The notes beneath the pieces were generated by a model that did no database searches, was not told the DNA's origin, and saw only the letters and a list, made by a program, of their open reading frames with translations. Source: Mauremys mutica (lineage: Eukaryota; Chordata; Testudines; Geoemydidae). From it: a stretch of DNA of 64,000 nt. The position numbers and the translations under genes were made by a program. The DNA is taken from contig NC_059081.1 of the NCBI RefSeq assembly GCF_020497125.1, forward strand, positions 58,486,768 through 58,550,767, written 5' to 3'. Each line of letters starts with the position of its first letter. The first letter of the stretch is position 1. Of the stretch, positions 45,301 through 58,200 are shown piece by piece.

Positions 45301-45617
45301 GAGACAGACCCTGCTGCTGCTCTGCTCAGGGCTCAGCTCCCCCTCCCTGCTGTGGAGGCGCAGCCAGGCAGCTCCGGCACCGCCCCCGGCAGCTCCCATT
45401 GGCTGGGGTTCCCGGCCAATGGACTGTGAGCCCAGTTGCTGCTGGGGCTTCTCCAGGGAGCTGCCGCTGCAGTGAGAGCGCCCAGCATTGCAACGCAGGG
45501 ACCCCCCAAAGCACAGGGCCTGGGGCCCAAACATTGGTGGAGCTGGGCCCACCTTTAGGATTATTGGTGGGGCCTGGGCTCCACGGGCCCATAGAACTCG
45601 CCGCCTATGGGTGCAGG

Positions 45618-47832
45618 TAATTTAGGTTCAGGGTGGTATCACAATCACAATTCAGGTCACACACTACACAATTTACATACATTTTTCCTATTAACGGCTA
45701 TGCTTCTTGCATGTGAGGACCAATCGCTTTACAGCTTGCATAAGGCAAACTCATCAGGTCAGTGTGTTTCTGCCTACTTTTGTTTATAATAAACATTCAC
45801 AATAGTTAGTTGTTTCAGAAATTAGTTATTTGAGCTTATTCAGCAGTTACTAGTTACTTGTTCAGGCTTGTCTTGTCTTAACTTGGGCCTGTTCATGTCA
45901 GCTAAATTATCCCTACAGCCTGTTTAAAAACAAAAAACAAACACACACAAACAAAAAACCCTCCACCCACAAAAATATTTCCCCCCTTTTTCCCACTCAT
46001 AAGAAATAATACTCCTAGCCACCCATCGGTGTCTGCTACGACTAAATCTTTTCAGGACGACTAGAGGGAAGATTAGTTGAAGCACCTGAAAACTTAACTG
46101 ACATTATTTATATGAAGTGGAGGGGGAAAGGGGTGACTTTTCAGGCCATAACCTGCTTCCTGCTGCAAGGTTATTTGGACAATTGACCCGTACCCAGCTC
46201 ATGTAAATATTAGCATCTGAGCCTTCCACAGGCAGCTGGGGTGCACTTACCCTGTAACAGCAGACTGAAGGTTCTTCCCCAAATCTTCACTTGTAGCTGA
46301 TGATTGGGAAGATTGGACTTTTATGTTTGAGGGATGACAGAAAAGGTAAAAAAAAAAAATTGTTTCCAAGGCTCACCCTAAAAACCTAAATATATATTGC
46401 TTTTTGTTGGTTCCAGACCTGTGAGTGTTACATTACTGGAGCTTCAAAAGTAAGTTGCTGTAGTAATGCTGCAGCAGAGCTTTCCACTGTTTTATTTTTT
46501 TCTGAAAACTGTGTATAGAGCCAGCATATATAACACCAAAAAAAATGAAATGTGATGAGAGAGAGATGAACAGTTTCAGATCAGTTTAGATCTTTAGTAT
46601 ATTGCTGGTCAGAGAGGTTTTTTTTTGTTTTTTTTAATTACCTGCTTTATCCATAAGAGGCAACTTGAAAAAAGTCGGTGTGATCGCTCTCCTTCTCCAT
46701 GTTAGTATAAATAGTAAATTTCTTCTAAGGCTTTTGTAGTCAGGAATGTGAATTCTTGTGAATTTCTGGTGTGGGCAGGATAGGATTAGGGTGTATCTCA
46801 GCAGAAGGTGATTGCGGGGTGCATAAATTCTATGGGATTCTGATGTTTAAGATGCTTTACAGACTGGTTCCTGCTCTGAGAAGCTTAAGTCTAATGTAGA
46901 TTATAACGCAGCAAGACATTTAGTGTCCTACTTCATCTTCTGTTCCATTTTAAATTAATTTGATGGTAAATCCAAGATGGAGAGTCTGTATCAACTTTTA
47001 GCTTGATTGTATGAGATTTACAATTTGTATCTGATTTACAATTTTGAGTTGAATATCAGTATTTGAAATGTAATTGGATGTTGTTAATCTAGTACAATTT
47101 ACGTACAAAATGAATGTCAAAATGTGTACACTGGAGGGTTACAGAAGTGAGTGAGAAGTGAATCAGAGCTGCTGATCTAATGGATTTGTGGTATTGTGGG
47201 ATTTTGGGAAATGCAGAGGTCAGGTCTCCTGTGAGTGTGGCATTTAGATCTGGTATTTTGGGGAGAGAACTACTAAAGTAAGCCTTTCTACCCCTCAAAA
47301 AAACCCACACACCCCTCCATTTCATTTGAAAGAATATTGGAAAGGAGATTTTCCCATTGTCACTCACTACACACACTGTACGAGTGGAAGGATTTTATTT
47401 CTTTTGTCTAACATAAATGCATTTATAAGGGCATAAATAAATTTATTTAGTGCTGGATGTGTCCATTGCTACAAATTTTTAAAGCGTGTATTTACTACAG
47501 TTGCCTGAGTCCTTATAACAAGGCTGAAATGTGTAGTTTGGCATGAAGAATAGGCTTTACAGGCTATCACGTATTACAAATTCCTTTTCTGGCTCTTAGA
47601 ACTAGCTTAAAAGCAAGGCAACACAACGGTGTCATTTTTTTTGCCTTTCAAAGGTATTTTTATAGTAACACTGATCACTAAACCATTTCATGATGTTGGT
47701 ACAAAAAGGCTGTTATGTTTAGTTTGAAGGTCACTAAAACATTGCTACTGTACAGTATGGGAGTCTGGTCTCTCTTTAGTGTACATATAAACATGAATAG
47801 ATGTAACGTGCAAATATTGAGTAAAACTATAG
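45618..47832. other. no recognised gene; MIR-like patch
   Basis: No gene was recognised. Around 46830-46925 ('agatgctttacagactggtt', 'cctgctctgagaagcttaag') the sequence resembles the core of an ancient tRNA-derived SINE. The rest is AT-rich. Confidence 0.4.
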
Positions 47833-48112
47833 CAAATGTTCTCAAACTATTGCATCGTGTGGACTATATTTTAATACATATTTTCAAAAACTCAGTTTTT
47901 GAGCATGCTCGCCTCTCCTCTCCGTCATGATGACTGTCTGGCATCTTGTTTGTGATCACATATAGTCCTTGTGGCAACTATCCCAGTTGCTTAGATGAAA
48001 AAAAGGAAAGTAGTTTATGTCTTTTAATGCAAGTGAGCCATTAGGAACAAGGAGGAGAACTGGTACCATGTGACCAGCCGGCTTTCTGTGGACCACAGTT
48101 TGAGAACCACTA
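47833..48112. mobile_element. hAT (Charlie-like) MITE with 8-bp duplication
   Basis: The left end 'caaatgttctcaaactattg' and the right end 'cacagtttgagaaccacta' are diverged inverted repeats of the 'cagtggttctcaaac' type. The flanking 8-mers aactatag (47825-47832) and aaatatag (48113-48120) differ at one position. 280 bp, non-coding. Confidence 0.82.
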
Positions 48113-48270
48113 AAATATAGGCTAAGTGGTAAATGCAAAGCTGAGTAGAAAGACCAGTCTCAGGTGTGCCTATCCAAGTGTGGATAGGTATGAGATAAAT
48201 CTTCATAGAATGCAGTTATTTACCATACTCATTCACTGGTATGTGTTATCCCCAAACTCAAACTTTCACC

Positions 48271-48324
48271 TGTTTGTGTATTTAGATTGTACATGCTCTG
48301 TTTGTGTATTTAGATTGTACATGA
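48271..48324. repeat. 28-bp tandem duplication
   Basis: A unit beginning 'tgtttgtgtatttagattgt' and continuing 'acatg' occurs twice head to tail with period 28, differing only at the last bases. Confidence 0.85.
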
Positions 48325-48339
48325 GACAGTGATTGTCTC

Positions 48340-48440
48340 TCTCATTTTGTTTTGGAGATGTACAGCACCCAGTACAATGGAGCCCCAATTCCCAACTGTG
48401 GCCTGGAAGTGCTACAGTAGTACTTGAATACTTCAATAAA
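48340..48440 (+). repeat. ancient amniote interspersed repeat tail
   Basis: 'gatgtacagcacccagtaca', 'atggagccccaattcc' and the following 'aagtgctacagtagtactt' resemble the 3' tail of an old tRNA-SINE or L2-type family ('agcacctagcacaatggggcc'). Bounds are approximate. Confidence 0.45.
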
Positions 48441-49140
48441 TATTCTAAAATGACCAATAAAATGTAAGTTTTTAAAAACAAAGCTGTTTTTAAATAATCG
48501 GAAATCAGTTAATGAATTAAACCCCTGTAAATGGGAATTTACATTAGAAACACTGAAGCAACCTTGATATATTAATAGGAGCCAGAGTGTAGTGAGTGGG
48601 AGATTTCTGATGCATTTAATAAATTAATACTTACTTTTCTAGCACCCAATGGTATGGTAGATTATTCACAGAAGAAATAAGTTCCCATACAAATTGTTTA
48701 CAATAAAAATTTAGAGAGACTGCAATGAGTTAGGGTGACACACAATAAGGAAGGAGAGGGGATAGGTTGAGGAACGACAAGGATAACCGTAGTACAACCA
48801 TGTGATTACTCATTTTAAGGAGTGCACACGTGTTGGTGATTTAAAAACAAAACAAAACTGTTAAGACAAAGTTATAGTAAAACATTAACAATACATCTTG
48901 TTCAGGCTCAGGTTAATATTAAAAGAACCTCACTAAAGATTCTGGCTTGCGGGATGGGGAACCCTCCTCTGAGTACACTAGAAAGGGTGACCAGATATCT
49001 AAATAGCTATCCTCCTTTTTGTGCTTCCCTTGTCTATGCCCTTTGTGTGAAAGCTTGTCTGTTATGAGAACAGTCCATATTTCACTGTACAATTCCATAG
49101 GAGGAATTTTTTCAGTAATGTGCAATATAGAGTCTAATTG
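48441..49140. other. no recognised gene
   Basis: AT-rich. Short open frames without similarity. Confidence 0.5.
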
Positions 49141-49146
49141 TCGCTA

Positions 49147-50734
<1,588 letters not shown>

Positions 50735-51670
50735 TACTTCTGGGGAATTCTGCACCAAAAAATTTAAAAATCTGTGCACAATATTTTAGAATTCTGCATA
50801 TTTTATTTGTCAAAATAACCCAATATAATCATGCTAGTTTTCAGTTATTTTGGTGGTTTATTTCAAAATACCTGTCAATAAGTATGTCTGTAACAATACA
50901 GACAACAAAAGATTCAGGAATTTGTTTTGACAAATAGATTCTTTACTAAGCGTATTGATACAGAACTTTGAGTAATTCATTTAAATTACAACACAGAAGT
51001 GTATTTCCCACACTCCTCAGAAGCAGTGCAAAGGGGTGGGGCAGTCAGGGGTAACGGAGGAGTTGAGGGAGAGGGAGGTAATTGCTGGAAGTGAATATGG
51101 AGGGTTGTTGGGTGCAGGTGGGAGAAGTATGGCACAGTTTGGGTTTTTTGGGTTGGGGGGGATTGTTAGGGAGTTGGGGAGCCTCCCCCATGCAGACCCT
51201 GGCTGACCCTTAGCCTCTCCCATTCAGCCAGGAACATTTGCCTCCATCCTCGTCTGTTCCTGCACCCCCATTCAACCTCCTCTCCTCCGCCTGCCCCCAT
51301 GTGGCCCTCCACCCCCTCTTCCCTGTCCCCATGTGGTCCTGCACCCCCATTCCTATTCAGCCCCTGGCTCAATGCTGTCACCCCAGTCTGTCCCCTACTA
51401 GCCCTTCTGAACCCCAGTCTGTGGCCCCCCAAATCTTGTGCCTCCTTACCTGGCCACACAGGCAAGGTTCTGTGAGGAAAGCAGCCTCTCCCCCTTCCTC
51501 TCCACGAGCCGTCTGCCCTCTCTTCTGGTGCCACAGCAGCCCCTGGTGGGCAAAAGGTATAATTTCAGTGCCTCCCCAGCAGAATCTATTTTCTGTGGGG
51601 ATGGGGGGGGAGTCTGGGGAGGGATATGAATTCTGTGCATGGACAGTGGTGCAGAATTCCCCCAGGAGTA
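50735..51670 (+). mobile_element. non-autonomous DNA transposon (copy B of the 8131-9426 family)
   Basis: The left end 'tacttctggggaattctgca' and the right end 'tgcagaattcccccaggagt' are inverted repeats. The left third ('caaaataacccaatataatc', 'tacagacaacaaaagattca') is the reverse complement of 9180-9410. The interior retains 'ccccatgtggccctccaccc' but not the expanded minisatellite of copy A. Flanks tcatagtt and acataata agree at 5 of 8. The open frames (145 and 122 codons) are compositional. 936 bp. Confidence 0.78.
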
Positions 51671-52929
51671 CATAATAAATTCCAAAAAGAAAGAGCCTAA
51701 AAAAGGGTGTAAATGAACTGTGTTTAGTGCATCTTAGCAGCCTTCAGTTGTATAATCCTTCTTAATATTGTTGAAAAAGTCCACACATTTTTGGGCAGAA
51801 GAAACTTAGAGACTTTATGTGTGTCATTTCTCAGCTTGGGAATGGAAAGTCCCGTTACTGCGAACAGGCCTGAGAGAGGGACCTCTGCAGACAAGAGACT
51901 GAGGATGGGACTATGGCAAGATTCTCCCATTTCCAGTACTCTGATTTATCAAGACGTTGCATCTGAAAGCAGTGTGCTCCAGTTATTACAGCTCCTACAT
52001 AGGAAATACAGAGACCTTGAATTCCCCAGAAGGTGAGATAGACCAAGCAAACTAGAAAAGGGGCAGGTAGAGATATTCTCAGTCTCACTTGCTTAAAGTT
52101 TTTTCTGAACGGTGTTTATATATCTACTGAGTGACATAACTGTGCGCCTGAGTCCTTTCCCAGAAGCTCCCTCTTCACTGGGCTCCAAATACTCCAATCT
52201 CAACTTCCACTTGTGAGAAGGAACATGAGCCAAAATGATGCTATGCATCTTAACTTACAGGTCTCCCAAGGCCCTATATTTCATTCCAAATGATATTGAA
52301 TCAGTCAGTAATGAACTATTACCCTTGTAAAAAGTGTCATGAGTCTTCTAATGACTGGATGGTCAAGGACTCCATTTTATACTTAAAGGTGACAATTCCA
52401 ATAGCACATTGGCTAACAGATCAGATTCAGCTGGTTACCATGCTTAGATAATGGTTCAGTGTCAACTGAAAGGACCATTGCCACCATTTCCTTCCACGTA
52501 TAGATTTCATTGGTAATTCTCCATCACAGTACTAACCAAGTCAAATTCTACTGGGTAGAATTGAAAGATGGAAAATTAATGAGACCTTAAAAAAAATTCT
52601 CTTTTGGCTTTACCAATTATGAAGGAGAAAATCCCCCAGTTCTTTTCTGAGTGGGTTTCTAGTCAGTGTTACTTACCATAAATAATGATACTGTGTAATT
52701 AGTCAGATGTCTATGGAAGAACTAATATAAACTTCCGTACCTTAAATCAACACACTGCCATTAATATTTAGCACCTCTTTTAAAAGTGCTAATATTATCA
52801 GTCTGGGCAGTGTACAGGATATAATATAATAAAAGGATTCGAGCATTTGAGGCTCTCTAGTCATGGCAGTGCTATTCAGAGTCCATATTCTGAATTTTTT
52901 TGCTTGGCTCAGCTAGTCACAAAGTGTAT
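51671..52929. other. no recognised gene
   Basis: No certain gene or repeat. It may include further remnants of the Harbinger copy that becomes readable from about 52930. Confidence 0.4.
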
Positions 52930-53380
52930 CCACTGGAAGGGCTGTTTCTCAGTGGTTCTTCAGGCTTTGGTGTATCAATGGGGCAACTGAAAGATTTCAA
53001 CATTGGATCTGAAAAAGGACATGATGCTAGAATATTCAGAAATTCATCACTGTTTGAAAAGCTACAACAATTAACTCCTTTCCTCCAAAACATGCAATGG
53101 ACATTAATGGGGTTGCTGTCCTAATTGTTGTGGTTGATCCTGTCTATCTTTTTGCTTCTCTGGCTCATGAAGCCATATATTGACAATCTGGACAGAAACA
53201 AGACGTCATTTAATTACTGTTTGTTTAACTGCAAGATGAGTGTGGAGTATTTGGCAGATTGAAGGGCTGGTGAAGGTATTTAATAATGCGCCTTGGCGCC
53301 TCTGAGAAATACTTCCCTTGCATTATGCGTATGTGGTGTATATTATACATTTGTGAGACAAAAGGGAGAGGCAGTATCGG
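52930..53380 (+). pseudogene. second PIF/Harbinger transposase fossil (C-terminal half)
   Basis: The frames give FNIGSEKGHDARIFRNSSLF (about 52998-53057), with the conserved HDARIFRNS block. NGVAVLIVVVDPVYL follows (about 53106-53150), keeping the Asp of the 'GDPVYPL' block, then WLMKPYIDNLDRNKTSFNY and CKMSVEYLAD (53161-53260) with the Glu expected of the third catalytic position, and finally a degenerate 'GRLKG' and 'CETKGR' near 53355. One frameshift lies between 53101 and 53161, and further stops follow. It is a DDE nuclease of the same superfamily as 2290-3880 but a different lineage, judged by the block sequences. Its inverted repeats were not found. Confidence 0.75.
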
Positions 53381-53903
53381 AAGAAAGGAAACTTGAGGTA
53401 AAGAGTCTGTCTGCCAGTTATGAGAAGCCTGAATGAGAGATGTTCCCACTGTTAACAGCACGCTGGCTAGAGTGGGATTAAGATCTCAAGATCATTTTGA
53501 AAATTAGGCCATATTTTGGTTTGGTGAGGTAGATGTTGAGGGGTAGGTGTCGGGCCTATGAATATGTATGTAAATGAAATATAGTGAGATGTTATATTTT
53601 GGGCTTTTGGTACCTCATACTAATTTCTACACTGTGTGCTTTTGATACCTTCAGTGACTGGTGCTATTGCAATGAGAGGACTGCATGTATTGGTGTAGCT
53701 ACATCAGTTTATGTAAGCCTTCACAGTGATCCTATATATTAATTTAACTTCAACCCAGATAGAATTTCCCCAGTAAAATGGGGGCAATTATATTGATTTT
53801 GCTATAGACATCTATTGATGGGAGGCAAAGATGGGTGTGGACTTGTGCCTTCCCACTGGAAAAAAAAAATTCAGTTACAGTGCCATGACTTTTGAGTGTA
53901 GAC
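53381..53903. other. no recognised gene
   Basis: Short stretch without credible gene, possibly the 3' remainder of the Harbinger fossil. Confidence 0.45.
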
Positions 53904-53906
53904 TAA

Positions 53907-54200
53907 GGCTTGGTCTACATGGGCGGGGGGTGTGGATCTAAGTTACACAACTTCAGCTATGCGAATAACATAGCTGAAGTCGACATACTTAGATTTACTT
54001 ACTGCGGTGTCTTCACTGTGGTAGGTCGGTGGCTAATGCTCCCTCGTCGATTCTGCTTCCACTTCTCGCTCTGGTGGAGGACCGGAGTCAACGGGAGAGT
54101 GCTCAGTGGTTGATTTACTGCGTCTAGACTAGACACTATAAATCGACCCCCACTGGATCGGTCACTGCCCGTAGATCCAGCACATAATATACACATGCCC
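53907..54200. mobile_element. Harbinger-type MITE, 294 bp, perfect TAA duplication
   Basis: It begins 'ggcttggtctacat' and ends 'aatatacacatgccc', with TAA on both sides (53904-53906 and 54201-54203). The interior 'ttcagctatgcgaataacat' and 'agctgaagtcgacatactta' form an inverted pair. Layout and length equal the copy at 18901-19195, so the two are one subfamily. Confidence 0.83.
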
Positions 54201-54203
54201 TAA

Positions 54204-55101
54204 GCCTTAGAGAAAGGGAAAAATGGATTGTTTAGTGAGAGCTGACCCTTTAGTCTCTAGGTTCCGCACGGTGTTTTTCTACATTAGGGCCCCTGGAAGA
54301 TGGACCTCTCCTGGGAGTCTTAATGCAGTCTCAAAGTCCTGAGCAGAGTCCCCCTCTGTTGGAATTATTATTATTTATGCAGGATATTATGATGACACTA
54401 ATTCAACCATAAATTACTTTATTAAATCCAAATGCCAAATGCTATTTATACAGTTGCTCTAAACATGAGTAAAAAACCTAAATAATAAGAAATTTACTAT
54501 ATTCAAACAGTAACAAAAGTTTATAAGTTTGCTGAGATTCATATTGGCTGGCTCCAACATGGTCAGTGATGAACCCTAGAAGAGTTTGCTTTTTTTGTAC
54601 CCTTTAATAAACAAGTGATATCATTGCCAACTACATGCTTCAACTAAAAACCAGTTTGAGACAGTTCACCCTTATTTTCGGTTTTAATTCAGATAAGATT
54701 TAAAACCTAATTTCTCTCCAAGGGCTTTCCTCCCCTTGTCACATTTTTTTTCCATTGCACCTAGATTCACGTAGGCCCTAATTTTTGAGATAACAATGGT
54801 ATATGGAGTGGAAAGGTCCATGATAGCTCCTTCTAAGAGATTTTCTTTATCTTATTTAAAACCGTCTTTAGTCAGTAAGGGGTCTTTCTTTTTAGAAACT
54901 TTTTATCTTATTACAGTAGTTATTTCTTGTACCAGGCATTCTTCGTAGTCTATTCTTTTTGGTCTTACAACTCATTATTTTTAAGGCCTTCCTTCTACTT
55001 GCTAGTCAGGGCTTTACTTTACAACACATATAGTTTCTTAAACAGCTTAAGGGAACTCTAATCCTTTAATGTTATATTTATTCTCCGCCCTCTTTAACTG
55101 T
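54204..55101. other. no recognised gene
   Basis: AT-rich, no credible gene or bounded repeat. Confidence 0.5.
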
Positions 55102-55104
55102 TTA

Positions 55105-55289
55105 GGCCTTGTCTACGCTCGGGAATAACCCTGTTTCAGCAATCAGTGAAGCTGCCCTAGCGTATACCCCAGAGGCCTTGTCTAAACTAGTGTGTGAGAG
55201 CAAGCTAAGATGTGCTAGCACGTTTTAAAAGCCTTGCCTTTCTATACCGTGGTAAACTGGTCCAGTTAAAGTCTAGGCTTCCCTGTTAG
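55105..55289. mobile_element. degenerate Harbinger-type MITE(s)
   Basis: The left end 'ggccttgtctacgctcggg' follows TTA (55102-55104). A second similar end 'ggccttgtctaaactagtg' starts near 55174. The right end is worn, perhaps 'gtctaggcttccctg' before a TTA. Possibly two overlapping fragments. Confidence 0.45.
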
Positions 55290-58200
55290 GCTAATGCATT
55301 CTAACATCATACCTTAAATTCTAGTGAAGCCCAGGCCAGTATGTAGAAAAGGATATGTAGGAATTTACACCAGTTAACAAATCAATTCTTTTTGAAACAC
55401 AGTTTCACAAATTAAACATAAAAGTATTATCATCAAGTACCAACAAATCTATATTTTTTTCACAACACACAATCTTAACTCTGACTTGGACTTATTCTTT
55501 ATTAGTCAATATATAATGAATATATCAAACTGATGGGTGTATAAAGACATATTTTAAAGTTCGTGATGCATTTATGTTTAAGTGTATGATGTGTATGTAT
55601 AATACACATGTATCCCTCTTTTGTATATAATCATCTGTATTTTGGTATTTGTGAAAACTCTGATATAGCTAAAGGCTTTCTAATTCATCCTAAACATTCA
55701 AGGCACAATTATTTGTTAAGAACTACAGAATAAGTGAAGTTTGAATTTATTTTTATTTTCAGAGATAAGATGAGCTCAAAACATGTGAAAATGTTTTGAA
55801 AAGTGAATGACAGAAAATTTTAAACAAACCTTCTCTTTCAAATTACTTGTTTAATGTGTCCCAGTCTTTCCAGAATTCTACCCCGGAATCTGATGTGGTA
55901 TGTGAACTTTGAGGTAGATTTGTTTTGGTTTTAGTAAAGTTGAGGGAAGGGCTTGAAAAGTCAGATTAATAATGGGGAAACTGGCTTTAACCTGAGTTAT
56001 GCAGGGTCCAGCATCCCACCATAATATATATTGCAATATACTGTATTTCTGTTCACATCATTGGTTCACCTTGAATGTTTCTGTTTTTGTTAGTTTATAA
56101 TTTAAAATAAATTGCTAGAAGATGTATAAGAAAATGTTTTACTTTATTCCATTTGTTGATGTACAATGACATTTTGAATTACTATCAGATTATTCTTTTC
56201 TAGTCTCATCTCTGAAAACAGCAAGAACGCCTCAAAATGCTTTCCAACTAAACCAGCTGTCTACAGTGGATGCTAATCATTTATAATGGCATCCAGGCAT
56301 CTGGCTTGCTGATCCTTTGATTGAAGTATTAGTTTGTCTCAGAGGTCCTGAAACCTGTCTGATCCTGTAAATTAGTGTGCTGAATCTTGTAGCATAAATT
56401 AGCACAGATAAATAAGATAGTCTATAATGCACATTCAGTTTAGGACAGTAGTGTCTTTTCTCTGTGCTAATAAACTATTGTGTAACTACAACTGTAGCAA
56501 AAAAACCCACATGCCTGGGGCTAAAACTATTTTTATTTTAAAAACAAACAAACCAACCTAAGTTCTCTTGGCACTGGATGGATTTGTAGGTTAGTCACTA
56601 GAACTCGTTCTTATCAGGTTTATCACCATGTCAAATAATTCAGTCTCAGAAAAGAATGTCTCATTAAGAGAGTTACCACAAACAAGATTTTTATTATATA
56701 AATCTATGAAAAACAATAAAGAACTGTTATGCATGTAAGATTTACCTGGAATATCCAGTGTAATGTACATGTATAGCAGCATATTCAGTATAGCAATAAT
56801 GTTTGACATAGCAGCAATTAAAAATATACAAATGGATTATATATCTTTGCTATATTAATATGTATTTGCATAAATTAGAATTTAGAATTAGATATTAGTT
56901 TTGAACTAGATTACTAGGAAAAAAGAAAAATGAATTTATATATTTGAAAAAAAAGACAAATCTCAGTAATCTGTGGTTTTAAATTAGTTATTTTTCTTGT
57001 AATCTGCTACTTCGAAAGCAATAAAATTTTAATGTAAATACCAGAGCACTATAAAACCTTCAAATGTTATGCCTTCTCTTAAAAAAAACAACAACCCTGA
57101 ATATTGATTGAGCTAAAGAAATACAGTAAATCATAATGGTTAAATCTGGAAAAAGAATGAACAAGAATCCATGTTCTAGTGACATCTGAAATTAGATAAC
57201 TGATTGTTGTTCAGTGTTCTTGTAGCAAAATATATTCTATTTCAGAGGGGTCTTTTGTTGACTCTAATGTAATTACTGGTTTGCTAGCCAGCTCCATATC
57301 CTCATTTTGTGTTTTTGAAGGATTCAGTAAAGATAGAGGAGTTCAGAAGCAAAAAGCTCTTTCTGGGAGATTCTGTCTTCAGTAAGTCTTGAGTTTTTTC
57401 TCATTATCCTTTCTATCAGGTAGTTGAGAATGACCGTTATGCTGTTGTCCTACACATTAACTTCAGTTCTATTGTTAATTCGTCATATTGGTGTGTACAC
57501 TGTTTTTATGTATACTAGAGCTTAATGGGATACAACTGACTTCAACCACTAGTGGATCACAGCCCATTCTGGAGGAACCTCTGTGGACAGAATCACTCTT
57601 TTCCTTTTGATTATTCCTTCATACCTGCCCAATGTAAAGATCTAATTTTTCCTTACAATTAGATCAAGACTACAACAGCCAGTTTTTCTTGAATAACATA
57701 ATTTTCCCCTGTGTAAAATGAATTACTGGTCATGTTTCCCAGATGTTTTTTATTTCCAAGAAGTAGATTACATGTTGGCCCCACATACTCTGATACTGCA
57801 GGTGTGGAATCTGTGAGGAAATCAGTCCTTGTAGCAGGAGTGTGGTTATGGATGCAAAGAAAATCTGTACAGAGTGTAAATAATGCAGTATTGTCTTCAT
57901 AACTCAGGGAAACATGACAACAGTACCACTCAGCTTAATGAGTCGCTAATTCTGAAACCTAATGAACTTAAATGGCAACACTAACTTTTCACTGTTGACC
58001 TTTTTAACAAACATACAGTAAATATTCTTAGTCTACCGTCTATCTCCTTCCATACCTTCTCTACTCAGATTTTTGTACCTCCTCGTTATGATACATGGAG
58101 CAACTTCTCCATTTCTGCACCTGGGAGAGGGATTCTTGTTGTTGTTGTTCTCTCTCTCCCCACCCCTCCGCCAAGAGCTATGTGTTCTTATTAATGAAAG

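Larger units (their letters stand above)
42083..45609 (+). mobile_element. 3.5 kb hAT-type element with perfect 8-bp duplication, carrying an LTR, a CR1 and a minisatellite
   Basis: The left end 'cataggtggcaggtttgtat' and the right end (other strand) 'cataggcggcgagttctatg' are the same family as 33373-34396. The 8 bp ggtgcagg is present exactly on both sides (42075-42082 and 45610-45617). The left arm is 42083-42278, followed by a retroviral LTR (about 42279-42870) and a CR1 tail (42892-43493). The body then continues: 43600-43860 matches 33660-33990 in reverse, a block 'tgtggaggcacagccaggca' near 44300 is repeated near 45350, and a minisatellite lies between. No intact transposase was recognised. 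The element's own DNA is strongly GC-rich. Confidence 0.9.

Noticed and set aside
44522..45620. Open frames of 258, 315, 290, 208 and 167 codons on both strands
   Set aside because: All are translations of the same 40-45 bp minisatellite, with long frames in five of six phases. There is no protein domain, only unit repetition.
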